Source of the DNA: Podospora pseudoanserina
Lineage: Eukaryota; Ascomycota; Sordariomycetes; Sordariales; Podosporaceae
Reading direction: 5' to 3'
DNA: 64,000 nucleotides
Assembly (NCBI RefSeq): GCF_035222485.1
Contig: NC_085922.1
Coordinates: 1,193,001-1,257,000, forward strand
Shown here in pieces: positions 43,764-54,236 of the stretch. The translations under genes were made by a program, and so were the position numbers. Within the stretch, counting starts at the first letter, position 1. Each line of letters starts with the position of its first letter. The notes below the pieces were generated by a model. That model saw only the letters and a list, made by a program, of their open reading frames with translations. It was not told the DNA's origin and did not search any database.

Positions 43764-46433
43764 TTATTTCGGAGCAGGAGGCGTAGGCGGCTCCAACACA
43801 TGCGTGTGATCATCAGCATTAACCACCTGCCCCGGTCCAACCTGCCGACAAATAACTGTATCCGACACCCAAGGGTCCTCCAAAATCTCGCTCATCTGAG
43901 CGCGCGTTTTTGGGTTGAGATCGAGCATGCGCCCAATGACATGCCGGCTTTCCCTGGGCAACAGTCGAAGGATACGCCACGGGCCGCGGATGACTTCCTT
44001 CTTTTCGCCGCCGTCTTGGCCAGACGGCCGCTTCTCCTCGCTCTTGGACTTTTCAGGCGCAGGTTGTCCTTCGACAAAAGCTCTCTCAGGCGTGTTGTTC
44101 AAAGCGGTCATGGATGCGGATGGTGGAAGAATGAGCTTCTTCGGGTCGTGACCAGGCGTTGGATCGGCAGCAAAGAGCTTGAACGAGCTATCGGTAAGAC
44201 GGGGAAGCTTCCAGGGGAAGCGTCTGAGCGTCATGCAGCAGTAGATGATGGCCAACGACCAGATATCCACCGCTTGTGGGTCGTACTTCTTTTCGTCGTA
44301 GACCTCAGGCGCAAGATATGGATCTGAGCCGACGATACCTGTACATCAACCAGTCAGTAAACTGCCGCATGGCAACACCATCTCCAGGAAGAAAAAAAAA
44401 AAAAACTCACCAGAAGCAAGAACAGTGCTCGTCTCAAAAGGATACTTGAAGACGTGGGCACTACCAAAATCGATTATCTTCATGATCCCCCGCTCGCTCA
44501 CCACCACGTTGTCAAGCTTCAAATCCCGATGCGCCAGCCCCATGCTGTGAAGATACGTAACACCGCTCAGAATCTGCAAGAAGCAGCAAGTGACTTCTTC
44601 TCTCGCCATCTTCCCCGTCATGACAATGGCAAACAGGTCAAACGGCGCGTATTCCATCACCTCGTACCACTTGCCTTTCTCCTGGACAATGTCAAGCGTC
44701 TCAATGATGTTGCCGTGGTGCAGAGAAGACCCCATGCAGTACTCGGCCGTCAATTTCTTGACGTATTCCCTCTCCGTCTCATATGAGTGGCGGGGTCTGA
44801 ACTCCTTGACGGCAAACACGGTGCTATCCTCGGCGCGCTTCATCAACCGCACAGAACCACCCGCTCCAGCTCCCAACACCTTTCCAAGCTTTCCATACTT
44901 GGAAGTGAGACCGTGGTCGTTGTCGAATGGAATCTGACCGCCCTTTGGCGTCTTGATACCAGACCGAACCGAAGCTGCTGGTGATGAGGTGCGCTTGACC
45001 TTGCTGCCTGGCCCCAGCTTGAAGAACCTCTTCAGATCCGCCATGGAGCTATTTCGGCTGTGGATAACGTTGTCGTCGCTGTTGAGGCGCTTGTCTCCGG
45101 ATATTCTGGGCAGGCTCAGGGTCGATGAACTGGGCGAGGCGTTCTTGTTCTTTTTCCTGGTGAACATGAAGCGGGACTCAATTTGTTTTGGTGTTTGACG
45201 CTTGCTCGCGGCGTAGGGGTCATTAGCCTCTCCAGTTGGCGGTGCTTGTCGGGAATAGAACAGCGAGGCAGCGGCTGCGCGGGACGGACTGCTATCGCGA
45301 GACGGTGGGACAGAGCTGGCGGGTGAGTTGGAACCACTCCCGGCGCCGAGCGAGAACAACCCCTTTCGGTGGTCACCGAGAGCGGAATGGTCTCTTCCAT
45401 CTGACGTCGCGGGCCTCCGTGACACCCGCTCTTTTTCGGTCGTTGTAGAATGATGCTGGACGGATAGACGAGCAGGATTGACAGGTGCAGGCTCGTGGAG
45501 CGAATCTTGAGGCGTGATGATATCTGGCATGCGTCCCAGGCGATCTTGGTTTCCGGCAGGCTCTCTCTTCAGTCCTGCTTCCACATTATCCGTGCCGGCC
45601 GGTGTCAGCGGTGGCGTATGCATTTCTGGACTCCTCCTCGTATGACTGCTTGCTTTTAGGTGCGGTGAGCCCTGGTGGCTCGCCGAACTTCTTGTTGCTT
45701 CCCGGCTTGGTTCCCGAGAATCATCGTCGCGCGATGCAGTCTAAAGCCGAGATCGATCAAACGTCAGCCCTAAAGTTCTAGGAAAAAAAGAGACCCTGAA
45801 AAGCAAAAGACAAAGTAAGTTCTGAGACCACCCCACAAGGCCTCGGCTAGATATCTGATCCCATACTAGAATCCGCCACAACCAAGACAAAGACACCATC
45901 GATCGATAACCAGACCCACACGCCAATAGGCCCGAAAACCTGGAAACCTGGAAACGTCGATACGTACCCTGGATACTGGTAGCGATACTGGCTCGTATGA
46001 GAATATGTTCATGCGGCGTTCCTGGAGCGGACAATTCCTCAATCGCTCAGAGAGATCACGTATTTCCTCAGATGTGACCCGTCCGGGCTGTCCGAGTGAG
46101 ACATTGTCTGTGTTGGCGAGGAGCGATGCATCTTCAGGGGTGATCTCCTGTACCGTCGACTTGAAGCGGACGGCGGGAGAGGATTCGGCAGCGGGTTCGT
46201 CTTTTGGGGGAGATATCTCGATTTTTGAGGGCTCTAGATGATGCGTACGACGTCGAAATCAACAAGGTGTGTCCTTTGCTAACAAACAGCGGACTGGAAA
46301 TCCGTGGGGGTTTGGGGTTGAGTGAGGGGCGATCGAAACAGTGCACAGTGAGTGAGTAGGTAGTGTCCCGGTGAGACTCACCTTTGTTCAGGATCTCGTG
46401 CTGCCCTTCCGGCGCCGGGGCACTGGAAGCCAT
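43764..46433 (-). CDS. Ser/Thr protein kinase of the SAT4/HAL4 (NPR/HAL5) group
   Basis: Yeast Sat4/Hal4 and relatives stabilise plasma-membrane transporters and support salt tolerance. Four exons (46433-46382, 46233-45968, 45740-44411, 44338-43764; introns of 148, 227 and 72 nt) give 740 aa. The N-terminal ~380 residues are Ser/Pro-rich with a conserved-looking [16 protein letters not shown] block. The kinase domain has a Gly-rich loop GAGAGGS (about 396-402), VAIK-type Lys418 (FAVKEF), HRDLKLDN at 510 with catalytic Asp512, DFGSA at 530, and [10 protein letters not shown] for the APE motif. SAHVF and a long insert before the last helices (about 620-690) fit the fungal SAT4 group. All catalytic residues are present. 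Symbol left blank because the paralogue cannot be fixed. Confidence 0.9.
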
Positions 46434-47785
46434 GATGGAGATGGTCTAGAAGATAGCGGTTGCGATTGCGATTGCGCCTGCGCGAAGAGGGAAAGCACGA
46501 TGATAGTTTGCAGGATCCAAAGATGGAGACTGGGGGAAGCAGAGCAATCGGGCCCAGAATCCTAGATGACGGACAAGAGACGGCTGCTGGCTGGCTGCGC
46601 CTGAACCGCGGCGGAGCGCCGAGAAGAGAGGTGCGCTATACGCTACGAGGTCGTTGCGACGTGGTGGGGCTCAGCTACTTGTCCGGTACCTGGTTTACAG
46701 TAAGACGCGCCACTCAACGTTGGCTGACATCTGCGGGAGGCACGGGTACCCTTCAAGCACCTGAGCATCACCACAAGTTCCCAGGGTTCTCCCAGGTCCT
46801 GAGCGAGGGCGGCCATTTCCGGGGCCTCACGGGCCCGGCAGTGGGTCTTTTTTTATCAAGTCCCCTGATCTCTTGATCTTGTCCTCTAATTTCTTCCCAC
46901 GAGCCTGACTCGCAGCGGGCATTTCACCAGCTTCCAACTACCAGTCTGTGGCGACCAAAGGCATACGCGGATACGGGCGGGATTCCTCCTTGGGTAAGGC
47001 ACCTCACGGCTGTTTGGGACACCAAAAAAAAGGCTCACTCACGCACACTCTTCCAGTGAGAGTTGGGGGGGAGGGGGGCATGGGGCGCACCGACGTAATG
47101 GAGGGGTCTCCATATCTCGGATACATGTGAGGCTCACTCCGGAAGGTGGGCTGGTTAAGAAAATGATCTCTCCGATCTCGTCATCCATCTTATCGGACCC
47201 AATGTTTCTTCTCTTTCCAATCAGAAGCTGGAAACTACCAACAACAAGCAGCCAACGAGCTCGAACACGTGTGAGTCGCATGGTGGTTGAGATGCATGAT
47301 TCCGAGAGTCGGTTCAGTCGGGGCTCGGCACGCGACTCTTGTCCTTCAGTGACATGTTCACGGACAACAACGACACCCCGGCCTCCGTCCCAGCCTTGTC
47401 TCCGCTGTCCGCTGTCCACAGAACCCGGAGACCGGCGCGCGACACCAAGAACCACCGGAAACACGTCTCGCAGCGCTCATCCCGTCTTGTCTCTAACGGC
47501 CAAGTTCCACGAGATCTGGGTTTTGTCTCAGGTTTGTGATCAAAAGCTCGGGCGAATCTATCAAGGTACCTACGAGGCAAAGCTGTAAGTGGGGAAGCTG
47601 CACACCCACCCGTGCTCCCACTATCAGCACATGGTACCTCTTGAAATCATACAACTGGTGGTACATGGTGATATATATACAAAACCACAGCTACAATGCT
47701 ATGGCTATTCCCGTCTCTTGTCGGATATCAAGATGTTTTGCAAACAACCGTAACGCCCCCAAACCCAGCCTGTCCTCTGACCCCT
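46434..47785. other. Intergenic (kinase upstream / uL11m downstream)
   Basis: About 1.35 kb with overlapping short frames on both strands, none protein-like over its full length. A GATATATATACAAAACC motif lies at about 47671. No gene is called. Confidence 0.45.
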
Positions 47786-48334
47786 CTAAGCAACCACAGA
47801 GATGCCCATCCCCCTGGCTTGCCAGACAATCGATCTGCAAATGCCTTCTAATGACAGACCGGACAACCGGGGCTCTGACTGCTTTATCTTTGCAATCTCA
47901 TAGACATGCTTGAGACTAACCGACCCAACAGTCTCGTGGCCTGGCTTCTGGGCACCTTTCCTCTTGCCCTTCTTTCCAATCGGGACGTCGGCCGCATTGA
48001 GCAACAGCCATGATGTTTGAGGCGTCCTGATCTCAAAGTGGAAGGTTCTGTCGGGCCGGACGGTGACTCGGACGGGCAATGGCGTTCCAACGTTGATGTG
48101 TGTCGTCCTCGCATTAAACTCCTACATATCCCCCTTATGTCAACATTTCGATGCCGAGCTTCCCCTTCCTCCTCCCTCTTGATTTTGACCGACCTTGCAG
48201 AAATCCATCGACTTGATACCCTTGGAACCAAGGGCAGGACCGACGGGAGGACTAGGACTGGCTTGGCCGGCGCCGACAATGATCTTGACGACCTGCTCGA
48301 GGCCCTTGGCACCACCTGCCGCTGCCTTGGACAT
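47786..48334 (-). CDS. MRPL19: Mitochondrial large-subunit ribosomal protein uL11m
   Basis: A bacterial-type L11 protein; in mitochondria it forms the GTPase-associated base of the ribosomal stalk. Two exons (48334-48194 and 48121-47786) joined by a 72-nt intron give 158 aa. Family hallmarks: [20 protein letters not shown] (the conserved Pro-rich N-terminal loop), [31 protein letters not shown] and the C-terminal RNA-binding domain with [20 protein letters not shown]. The gene is compact and divergent from SVF1 with a 538-bp shared upstream region. A mitochondrial presequence is short or absent, as in other fungal uL11m proteins. Confidence 0.93.
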
Positions 48335-48872
48335 TGTGAGGCTCGGTATTGACGGTTGTTCGGGAGGGAAATAATCGGTGACTCGGTCCGAGGGTGCAAT
48401 GGCGTCGCGAAAAGGTGTGGGTTGACAGCTCCGGAGCTGGGGTGGTGAGGTTCTCACGAGCGGCGCCGAGCTGCTCCAGACCAAAAATTTCGGGTGGGCG
48501 GTTGCACCGCTTCAGCCACAGCCGATGTGCCCGTTCTTGGAACTTCCAGGAGCGGTTTCAGCCACAAGTCAGACTTCTGGATGCGCGGCGTAGTGGGGCT
48601 TTTTCAGAGAGAACCCCTGTTTTAAAGGGACCCGTGCGTTGGGGCGGAGGAGCAGTGACGTCCAGTGGATGATAGCGTGCCACCGAATACAGCGGATAGG
48701 AGATTAGCCCCTCCTCTTTCCATCTTTTATTCGAGGATCTCTTTTGACGGCGGTGAACGGCTTCAGACCTTGCTCTTTTCGCTTTCTCTCCATTTCGACC
48801 CAAAGCACGGTTCTGACGATTATTATCGCAACGGCATCTTTTCACCCCTTCCTTCGCAAACAAACCGCAAAC
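48335..48872. other. Bidirectional upstream region (MRPL19 / SVF1)
   Basis: A 538-bp region between two divergent housekeeping genes; probably a shared promoter. No TATA box was seen. Confidence 0.5.
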
Positions 48873-50204
48873 ATGTTCAAGTGGGCGCAGCAGCAGTAAG
48901 AACCTCTCCATGGACGGACTGTTGTTGTATTGGTCGACTGACACCCCTTTTTTTTCTCCCTTAGGCTCGCCAACGTCGCCGGCACCAAGGAGCCCATCTA
49001 TGGCCCTGAGGCAATCCAGTCCGTTGCCGTCGAGGCCGAGACCACCCCCTATACCGAGCTCACCCGCGATGACCTGAAATGGCAGGCCATGACCTCGACC
49101 AGCGTCGAGACCCAGAGCTTCTACCTCATGGCTGACAACGGTCAGCTCGGGTTTGCCCAAGTCATCTATAGTAACGTGGCGTAAGCTTCATATGTGAGAG
49201 CGACCCCTCTGCGCACACGCTGACACGCTGCATCATGCAGGGGCATCCACACGACCTGCCAGTTCAACTGCAAGCTCTTTAGCCTCGATTCCTCGAAGCC
49301 CCACCTCTGGTGCTCGACCCAGCTCACCAACCCCGACTTCAGCGAGGACAAGAGTAGCTTCTTCGCCGACGACTGCGCCGTCGAGCTCTCCGAGGACGGA
49401 ACCACCTACACAATCAAGTCGATGAACGACGACCGGGCCATCGTCAACTTGACCATCAAGCGGGCCGGTCCCGGCTTCCAGGTCGGCAAGACGGGCAAGA
49501 CGCTGTTTGGCACCGATCTCAAGAACCCATGGGGCACCATGCGCCATGCTTTCTGGCCACGCTGCACAGCCGAGGGCACCATCAGCACCAAGGAGGGGCC
49601 GGTCGATTTCAAGGGCAAGGCCACGTACATCATGGCTCTCCAGGGCATGAAGCCTCACCACGCGGCGGCCAAGTGGAACTTTGTCGACTTCCAGGGTCCC
49701 ACTTACACGGCTGTGGTGATGAATTTTACCACACCTCCTTCCTACGGCTCGACCGAGGTGACGATTGGTGGTATTGTCAAGGATGGGGAGATCGTCATGG
49801 CCAACTGCAAGAGCACAGTTACTCACACCAAGTCGAAGAGCGACGGGGAGAACGGGTGGCCCGAGCCCGAGACCATCAAGTACACTTGGACGGGAACGAC
49901 CAAGGATGGCAAGCCGGTCGAGGCTTCGTTGGAGGGTGCTTTGGAGAAGAGGCTCGACAGGATAGACGTCATGGCCGAGGTGCCTGGATTTGTCAAGCAG
50001 ATTGTTTCGAGCGCTGCCGGAACAAAGCCTTATATCTACCAGGTACGTCTGTTTGTCGCAGTGGTCGTTTTACAGGTCAAGTGCTAACATGAAACGTAGT
50101 ACTACCCCCAACAACAAAAACTCACTCTCAAGATCAAGGTCGACGGCCAAGAAGTCAGCGAGCAGGGCACCGTCTTTGCCGAGTCTACCTTTATTTCCGA
50201 GTGA
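48873..50204 (+). CDS. SVF1: Survival factor 1 (lipocalin-like ceramide carrier)
   Basis: Svf1 is needed for survival under oxidative and cold stress and acts in ER-to-Golgi ceramide delivery. Four exons (48873-48895, 48965-49180, 49241-50042, 50100-50204; introns of 69, 60 and 57 nt) give 381 aa, equal to yeast Svf1 (381-481 range in fungi). The N-terminus [20 protein letters not shown] is amphipathic, as in the family, and contacts membranes. Conserved blocks: [67 protein letters not shown] and [21 protein letters not shown] beta-rich lipocalin-like fold is established for the family. Tandem with the H4 variant gene but unrelated to it. Confidence 0.95.
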
Positions 50205-50896
50205 TTTTTTTTTACAAGTCAACTTTGTTTGGAATTACGACGGGAAGTTGAGTTATACACATCTGGAGTTGGCGTTTCGAGGTGTGTCTGATGAGCAGAG
50301 AGAGGGTTCTCAAGACAAAGCCACGAAAGTATATAAACAATTACATCCCCCTGAAGGAAATAGTGATGGGGGGTCGAATAATGATGTTGGAGCAGGAAAG
50401 GGGGAGATCTCTCACGAACACATAGAGCCGTAGATGGAGGGTTGGTGGTGATGATATGGGGCTCGGTTTAATATAATTGATTCTTGTTGTTTAGGTTTTC
50501 TACAGTTCATTGTGCTCTTAAGACCAATTGTTCCGTTTGCATTTTCATATATATTTATTACCATCCGTTTGCATTGTTGATAAATATATTAAAATACTAA
50601 TATTCTCAGCTTTATTCTTAGGCAGCAGCCTTAACAGCTGCCTAGCGACTTCACCCGGGTCTCCTGTTAGTGAGGCGCACGGGCCAGTAGGGACGAGTTA
50701 TGCTTGATTTCAAGTGTTGTTCGCCACTCACTCACTTCATTCCCCGACTTACCTACCTTTCCTTGTTGTTTAACTCACCACCATCACCTACCGTTCCAGT
50801 TCAATTGTTGCGCGCCATGACCTGTTTTGTCGATATCTACTGAGTGTTGTTTGTTTACGATTTCAATTTCAATTTCTACAAGAAGTCGCGAAGACA
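50205..50896. other. SVF1 downstream / H4-variant upstream region
   Basis: AT-rich up to about 50620, then a CT-rich leader to the ATG at 50897. Imperfect ATTTCAATTTCAATTTC repeat at about 50860. No gene was seen. Confidence 0.5.
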
Positions 50897-51805
50897 ATGC
50901 CGCCTACTTTGCCGGCCAGAGGTGGTCCCTCCTCGTCGAGGGCCAAGGCGGTGATGAGGAGTGTTGGGGGGAAGGCGCCGCTCGGGGTTGGGAAGGGGAA
51001 GGTGGGGGCCAAGAGGCATAGGAGGATTTTGAAGGACACGATTCAGGGGATTAGTGAGTTTTATCATTGATGATGATGGGGGGTTGGGGATGAATGAAAT
51101 GCTAATTATTTTGGGGGGATAGCTAAACCTGCGATTCGGTATGTTTTTGTTGTTGTTGTTTTTTTTTGGCCGGGGGGGGGGTGGGGAGGTGGTGAGTCGC
51201 GAGTCCAGTTGGTTTGTGAGAGTTGGGGATGCGACTTTTCAAGAACACACGAACCATGGGATCACAAGCTGGGATGGCGGATATGTTGCTTTGCGACTTT
51301 TCGTTCCGAGCGGCTTGCTTCCCCCCTACCCGACCGACTACCACCACCACCACCTTCAAAACATCAGACCGAAGAATTTACCTGCTAATATATACATCAT
51401 CCAGTCGTCTCGCCCGCCGCGGTGGTGTTAAGCGTATCTCGGGGATGATCTACGAGGAGGTCCGTAAGGTTCTCAAGGATAGGCTTTCAGTGGTATGTTT
51501 TTGCCCACCACCACCACCCACTCTCCTCTCTTCTTTGACAGGACTAATATGTTGATAGATCCTGAAGGATATCACTACTTATACCGAGTATCGCGGTGCG
51601 AAGACCGTAACGGTCGAGGATGTTAGTCCCCCCCACCCCGCCCCAACCTCCATTGATCCAACTGACAGAGAGATAGGTCATCTTTGCCCTCCGCCGTATC
51701 GGTCGTCCGATTTATGGTTTTGATCCCGAGACTTATACTGCCCCTACGACGGGAATGAAGAGAAAGGCGATTGCGGGCGCGTCGCAGGATATGGATGAAG
51801 ACTAA
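50897..51805 (+). CDS. Divergent histone H4 variant with extended tails
   Basis: Five exons (50897-51053, 51123-51138, 51405-51492, 51559-51621, 51677-51805), one of them only 16 nt, give 150 aa. The histone fold is unmistakable: TKPAIRRLARRGGVKRIS, then MIYEEVRKVLK, TYTEYRGAKTVTVED and ALRRIGRPIYGF align with canonical H4. It differs in an N-terminal tail of about 20 extra residues, retention of the K16-equivalent (K39) but arginine at the K20-equivalent (R43), K91-equivalent to Arg, and 27 residues after YGF ending in an acidic DMDED. Canonical H4 is 102-103 aa and nearly invariant, so this is a variant, not the main H4. Neurospora has a comparable gene called hH4v; the link is from memory. 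Deposition and function are unknown. Confidence 0.93.
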
Positions 51806-52372
51806 GGTCATAAATTCGTCTGTCGGAAATCTTTCCTAGTTATTCTGTCAACGGCGTTTTGGGGGTGTGGGATATGGACGGAACACAAGGTTGGCGTTTT
51901 GGGAGGATAGGCTGTTGCGGGGATTTTTTACTCGGTTTATTTCTTTTGCCGCGGGCATTTCAAACTACAACGGATTCTGGAGGCAATTGGCAAACCATTG
52001 GTTCTTGTCATTGGGGATAAACATGTTGGTCACGGGGCGCATACTATTTGGGATGGGATGGGTCGGCAGGTGTGTGTACACCGAGTTTGCAAGGGTTGAA
52101 ATTGTTTAAGGGGAATTCAAAGTTGGTACCTTATTGAACCTCACTGCTGGGTTTGTGATGTGAGCGGGTGTCTCGGGAGGATTCGTTGACTTCGCAACCC
52201 AACCGGATTGATGTCAGCCCCCTTTTCAGACTTATCACCAAAAGCCAAACATTCCACTCTATACACACACACACAACCATGAAAAGCAAATGTGATTAAT
52301 CAGGTATAGATAATTAATATAGGGCTCTTTAGCGAAAGTCTATGTGGTATCTCTTGAATGAATAACGATTGG

Positions 52373-52445
<73 letters not shown>

Positions 52446-52674
52446 GGTATCGCAGATTCCTCCCAACCCCCCAAAAAAAAAAAAAAAAAAAAGTAGATGG
52501 CCAGAAACAGAACGCCGTTGCCCCAAACCCAGTATCCAAAAAGAAGCAATTTGCCGTGTGTAAAAAGCGATTGTGTAGTTCCCGCCCAGCCCATGGTATC
52601 AAACCCAACAAATAAAAATGAAAACCCTTTCCCACCGTCTCTGTCCCCTCCCTCTCTTCCCAAGCTCGTCAGAT
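51806..52674. other. Intergenic with microsatellites
   Basis: Holds a (GTT)24 tract at 52372-52443 and a run of about 20 A at 52473. No gene was seen; apparent frames are simple-repeat translations. Confidence 0.55.
52372..52443. repeat. (GTT)24 microsatellite
   Basis: Twenty-four perfect GTT units in the 3' intergenic region between two convergent genes. Such long perfect tracts are usually polymorphic. Confidence 0.9.
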
Positions 52675-53583
52675 TCATCTCCTCTTCCCATTCCCAAACT
52701 CACTCACCACCCTCTCCAGCGCCTGCGCCGCCTTTCTTTCCGACCTCCTCAACCACCCCCGGTTCAACCACTCCGGCAACACCATCTCCTCCTCCCTTTC
52801 TCCCTGTCTATTGTCCTCCCCCCTTCCCCCCACAGGAATCAACCCCGCATTAGCATGCCCCCTCGCAAAACCCACCTCCCCATCCCTCCCACATCTTTCT
52901 TTCGTCAACCTAACCGCCTCCCTCAACATATCCCCCCCCACCCCCTTCCCTCTATACCTCGACTTGACCGTCCAAGCCCTGATCACCCCCTTCCCCCCCT
53001 TGAACGAACTCAAACTGCCCCTCTGTTTATGCCTCTTGAAATTGGGATCTGACTGCCCCGCCGGACGGGAAATTTGCAACACCGTGACCCCAATAATCTC
53101 CCCCCCGTACCGGCAGGCAATAACGGTGTCCTGGTCTTCGGGAGAGTCTGACCCGAGAAAGGAAGGGGTGATGCTTTCGGCGAGGCGGATGAATGGGGAG
53201 GTGAGGTACCGTACGGTAAGGAGGTATGTCGTTACCAATGACGAAAGAATCATCAGTTTTGTTCCGAGGTCGGATGAGGAGAGGAAGAAGTGGTAGGTTA
53301 TGGCCAAGGCGGCGATGAGGGAGGAGAGGGGGAGGGGGTGGGTGATTATATGGCTCGAGGCGGTTTGTCTTTGTTGGGCGATGCTATCGGCGATGAGCTT
53401 CAACGCCGCGGTTTTGTCGGGCTTGGAGGTCAGGACTTCGAGGGTCAAGGGGGGGATCTCATCTTCTTCGTCGAGGGTGGTGGTGGGGATGGGCGTTGCT
53501 GGGCGGGAATGGGATTGGGGGGTTGGTGGTGACCTTCGGAGAGAAGAGGGTGCTAGGTTGGGGGTTGATGGGTTGGAGGACAT
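52675..53583 (-). CDS. Membrane-tethered GNAT-family N-acetyltransferase
   Basis: From the ATG at 53583 the frame encodes 302 aa. Residues 1-45 are Ser/Pro-rich; two hydrophobic segments (about 86-102, SSLIAALAITYHFFLS; and 108-127, LMILSSLVTTYLLTVRYL) form a hairpin anchor. The C-terminal GNAT domain shows VIACRYGGEIIGVTVLQI (strand), VIRAWTVKSRYRGKGVGGDM with the acetyl-CoA motif A (R-x-x-G-x-G at about 209-217) and a basic end. Substrate unknown. An upstream exon at 54089-54236 can be spliced in frame (donor GTGAGT at 54088, acceptor TAG at 53631), giving 367 aa; which form is made is unclear. Confidence 0.78.
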   Translation of the reverse strand: MSSNPSTPNLAPSSLRRSPPTPQSHSRPATPIPTTTLDEEDEIPPLTLEVLTSKPDKTAALKLIADSIAQQRQTASSHIITHPLPLSSLIAALAITYHFFLSSSDLGTKLMILSSLVTTYLLTVRYLTSPFIRLAESITPSFLGSDSPEDQDTVIACRYGGEIIGVTVLQISRPAGQSDPNFKRHKQRGSLSSFKGGKGVIRAWTVKSRYRGKGVGGDMLREAVRLTKERCGRDGEVGFARGHANAGLIPVGGRGEDNRQGEREEEMVLPEWLNRGWLRRSERKAAQALERVVSEFGNGKRR

Positions 53584-54088
53584 GGCGCTGTGGGGGAGGA
53601 CTAGGTTGGCGCGGAGGAAGGTGAAGAATGCTATTGACATGAAAATGTAAGTTTGGTGTTTTTGATCAAGGTGTTTTGTTAAGAGTTTAAGCGACGTGAA
53701 AAATCTTGGCTGGATCGGAAATGTAACGGTGATGTTTCTGGTGGATATGGCAGTTGGGGCTTGGTGGGTGGGATTGAATGATGCCCCGCACCCTTTGGAG
53801 ATTTTTCTCTCCCACGGCAGTAATGTGTCGCGTGAGAAGTCAAGGTGGGAAAGGGGACAAATCTCCAGAGACAGGATAAACGAGGGGCGATATTGAATGT
53901 AACTGAACCCCAATTTATTTCCCGAGAGAAGACAACATGAAATATGTCTCTTGAAGAGTGGTGACATAACTCTCTCCTGAATAGCGGGGCATGTTGACAT
54001 TGGGAAATTTTTCTTGGGCCGAGGGGTCCCAATAGAGGGGTAGGTAGACTCTAATGACAACAGAAAGATAAGAAAGAAATGGACTCAC
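53584..54088. other. Leader or long intron upstream of the GNAT gene
   Basis: The GNAT frame stays open upstream of its likely ATG, but the translated part is not protein-like. It may be 5' leader or a ~458-nt intron. Confidence 0.4.
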
Positions 54089-54236
54089 CAGTACTCGTCT
54101 TCAACGCGGGCATGGCATTAATCCTGTCGACAATGGAGTTGGGGTGGCAGGCGCTCAGGTCGAGCTCGGTGACGGCCTGGGGTGATCCGTCCATGTCATA
54201 GACCGAGTATGCGTATCCGTACGTGCTGGATTTCAT
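54089..54236 (-). CDS. Candidate coding exon upstream of GNAT gene
   Basis: An ATG at 54236 opens a 49-codon segment with good protein character (MKSSTYGYAYSVYDMDGSPQ, then LDLSACHPNSIVDRINAM) that ends in a consensus GTGAGT donor. A CAG acceptor (CCCATTTCAG) precedes it by about 50 nt, suggesting a further upstream, non-coding exon. The donor can join in phase with the GNAT frame. It may instead be a short separate gene. Not recognised. Confidence 0.4.

Noticed and set aside
46460-47588. Several forward frames of 60-150 codons between kinase and uL11m
   Set aside because: Overlapping, low protein character, no splice-compatible model; likely upstream/intergenic sequence.
47786-48334. Cytosolic ribosomal protein L12 (uL11) as identity
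   Set aside because: The sequence is of bacterial L11 type, as expected for the mitochondrial protein.
52300-52678. Poly-Asn, poly-Gln and poly-Thr frames
   Set aside because: Translations of the (GTT)24 repeat in different frames, not genes.
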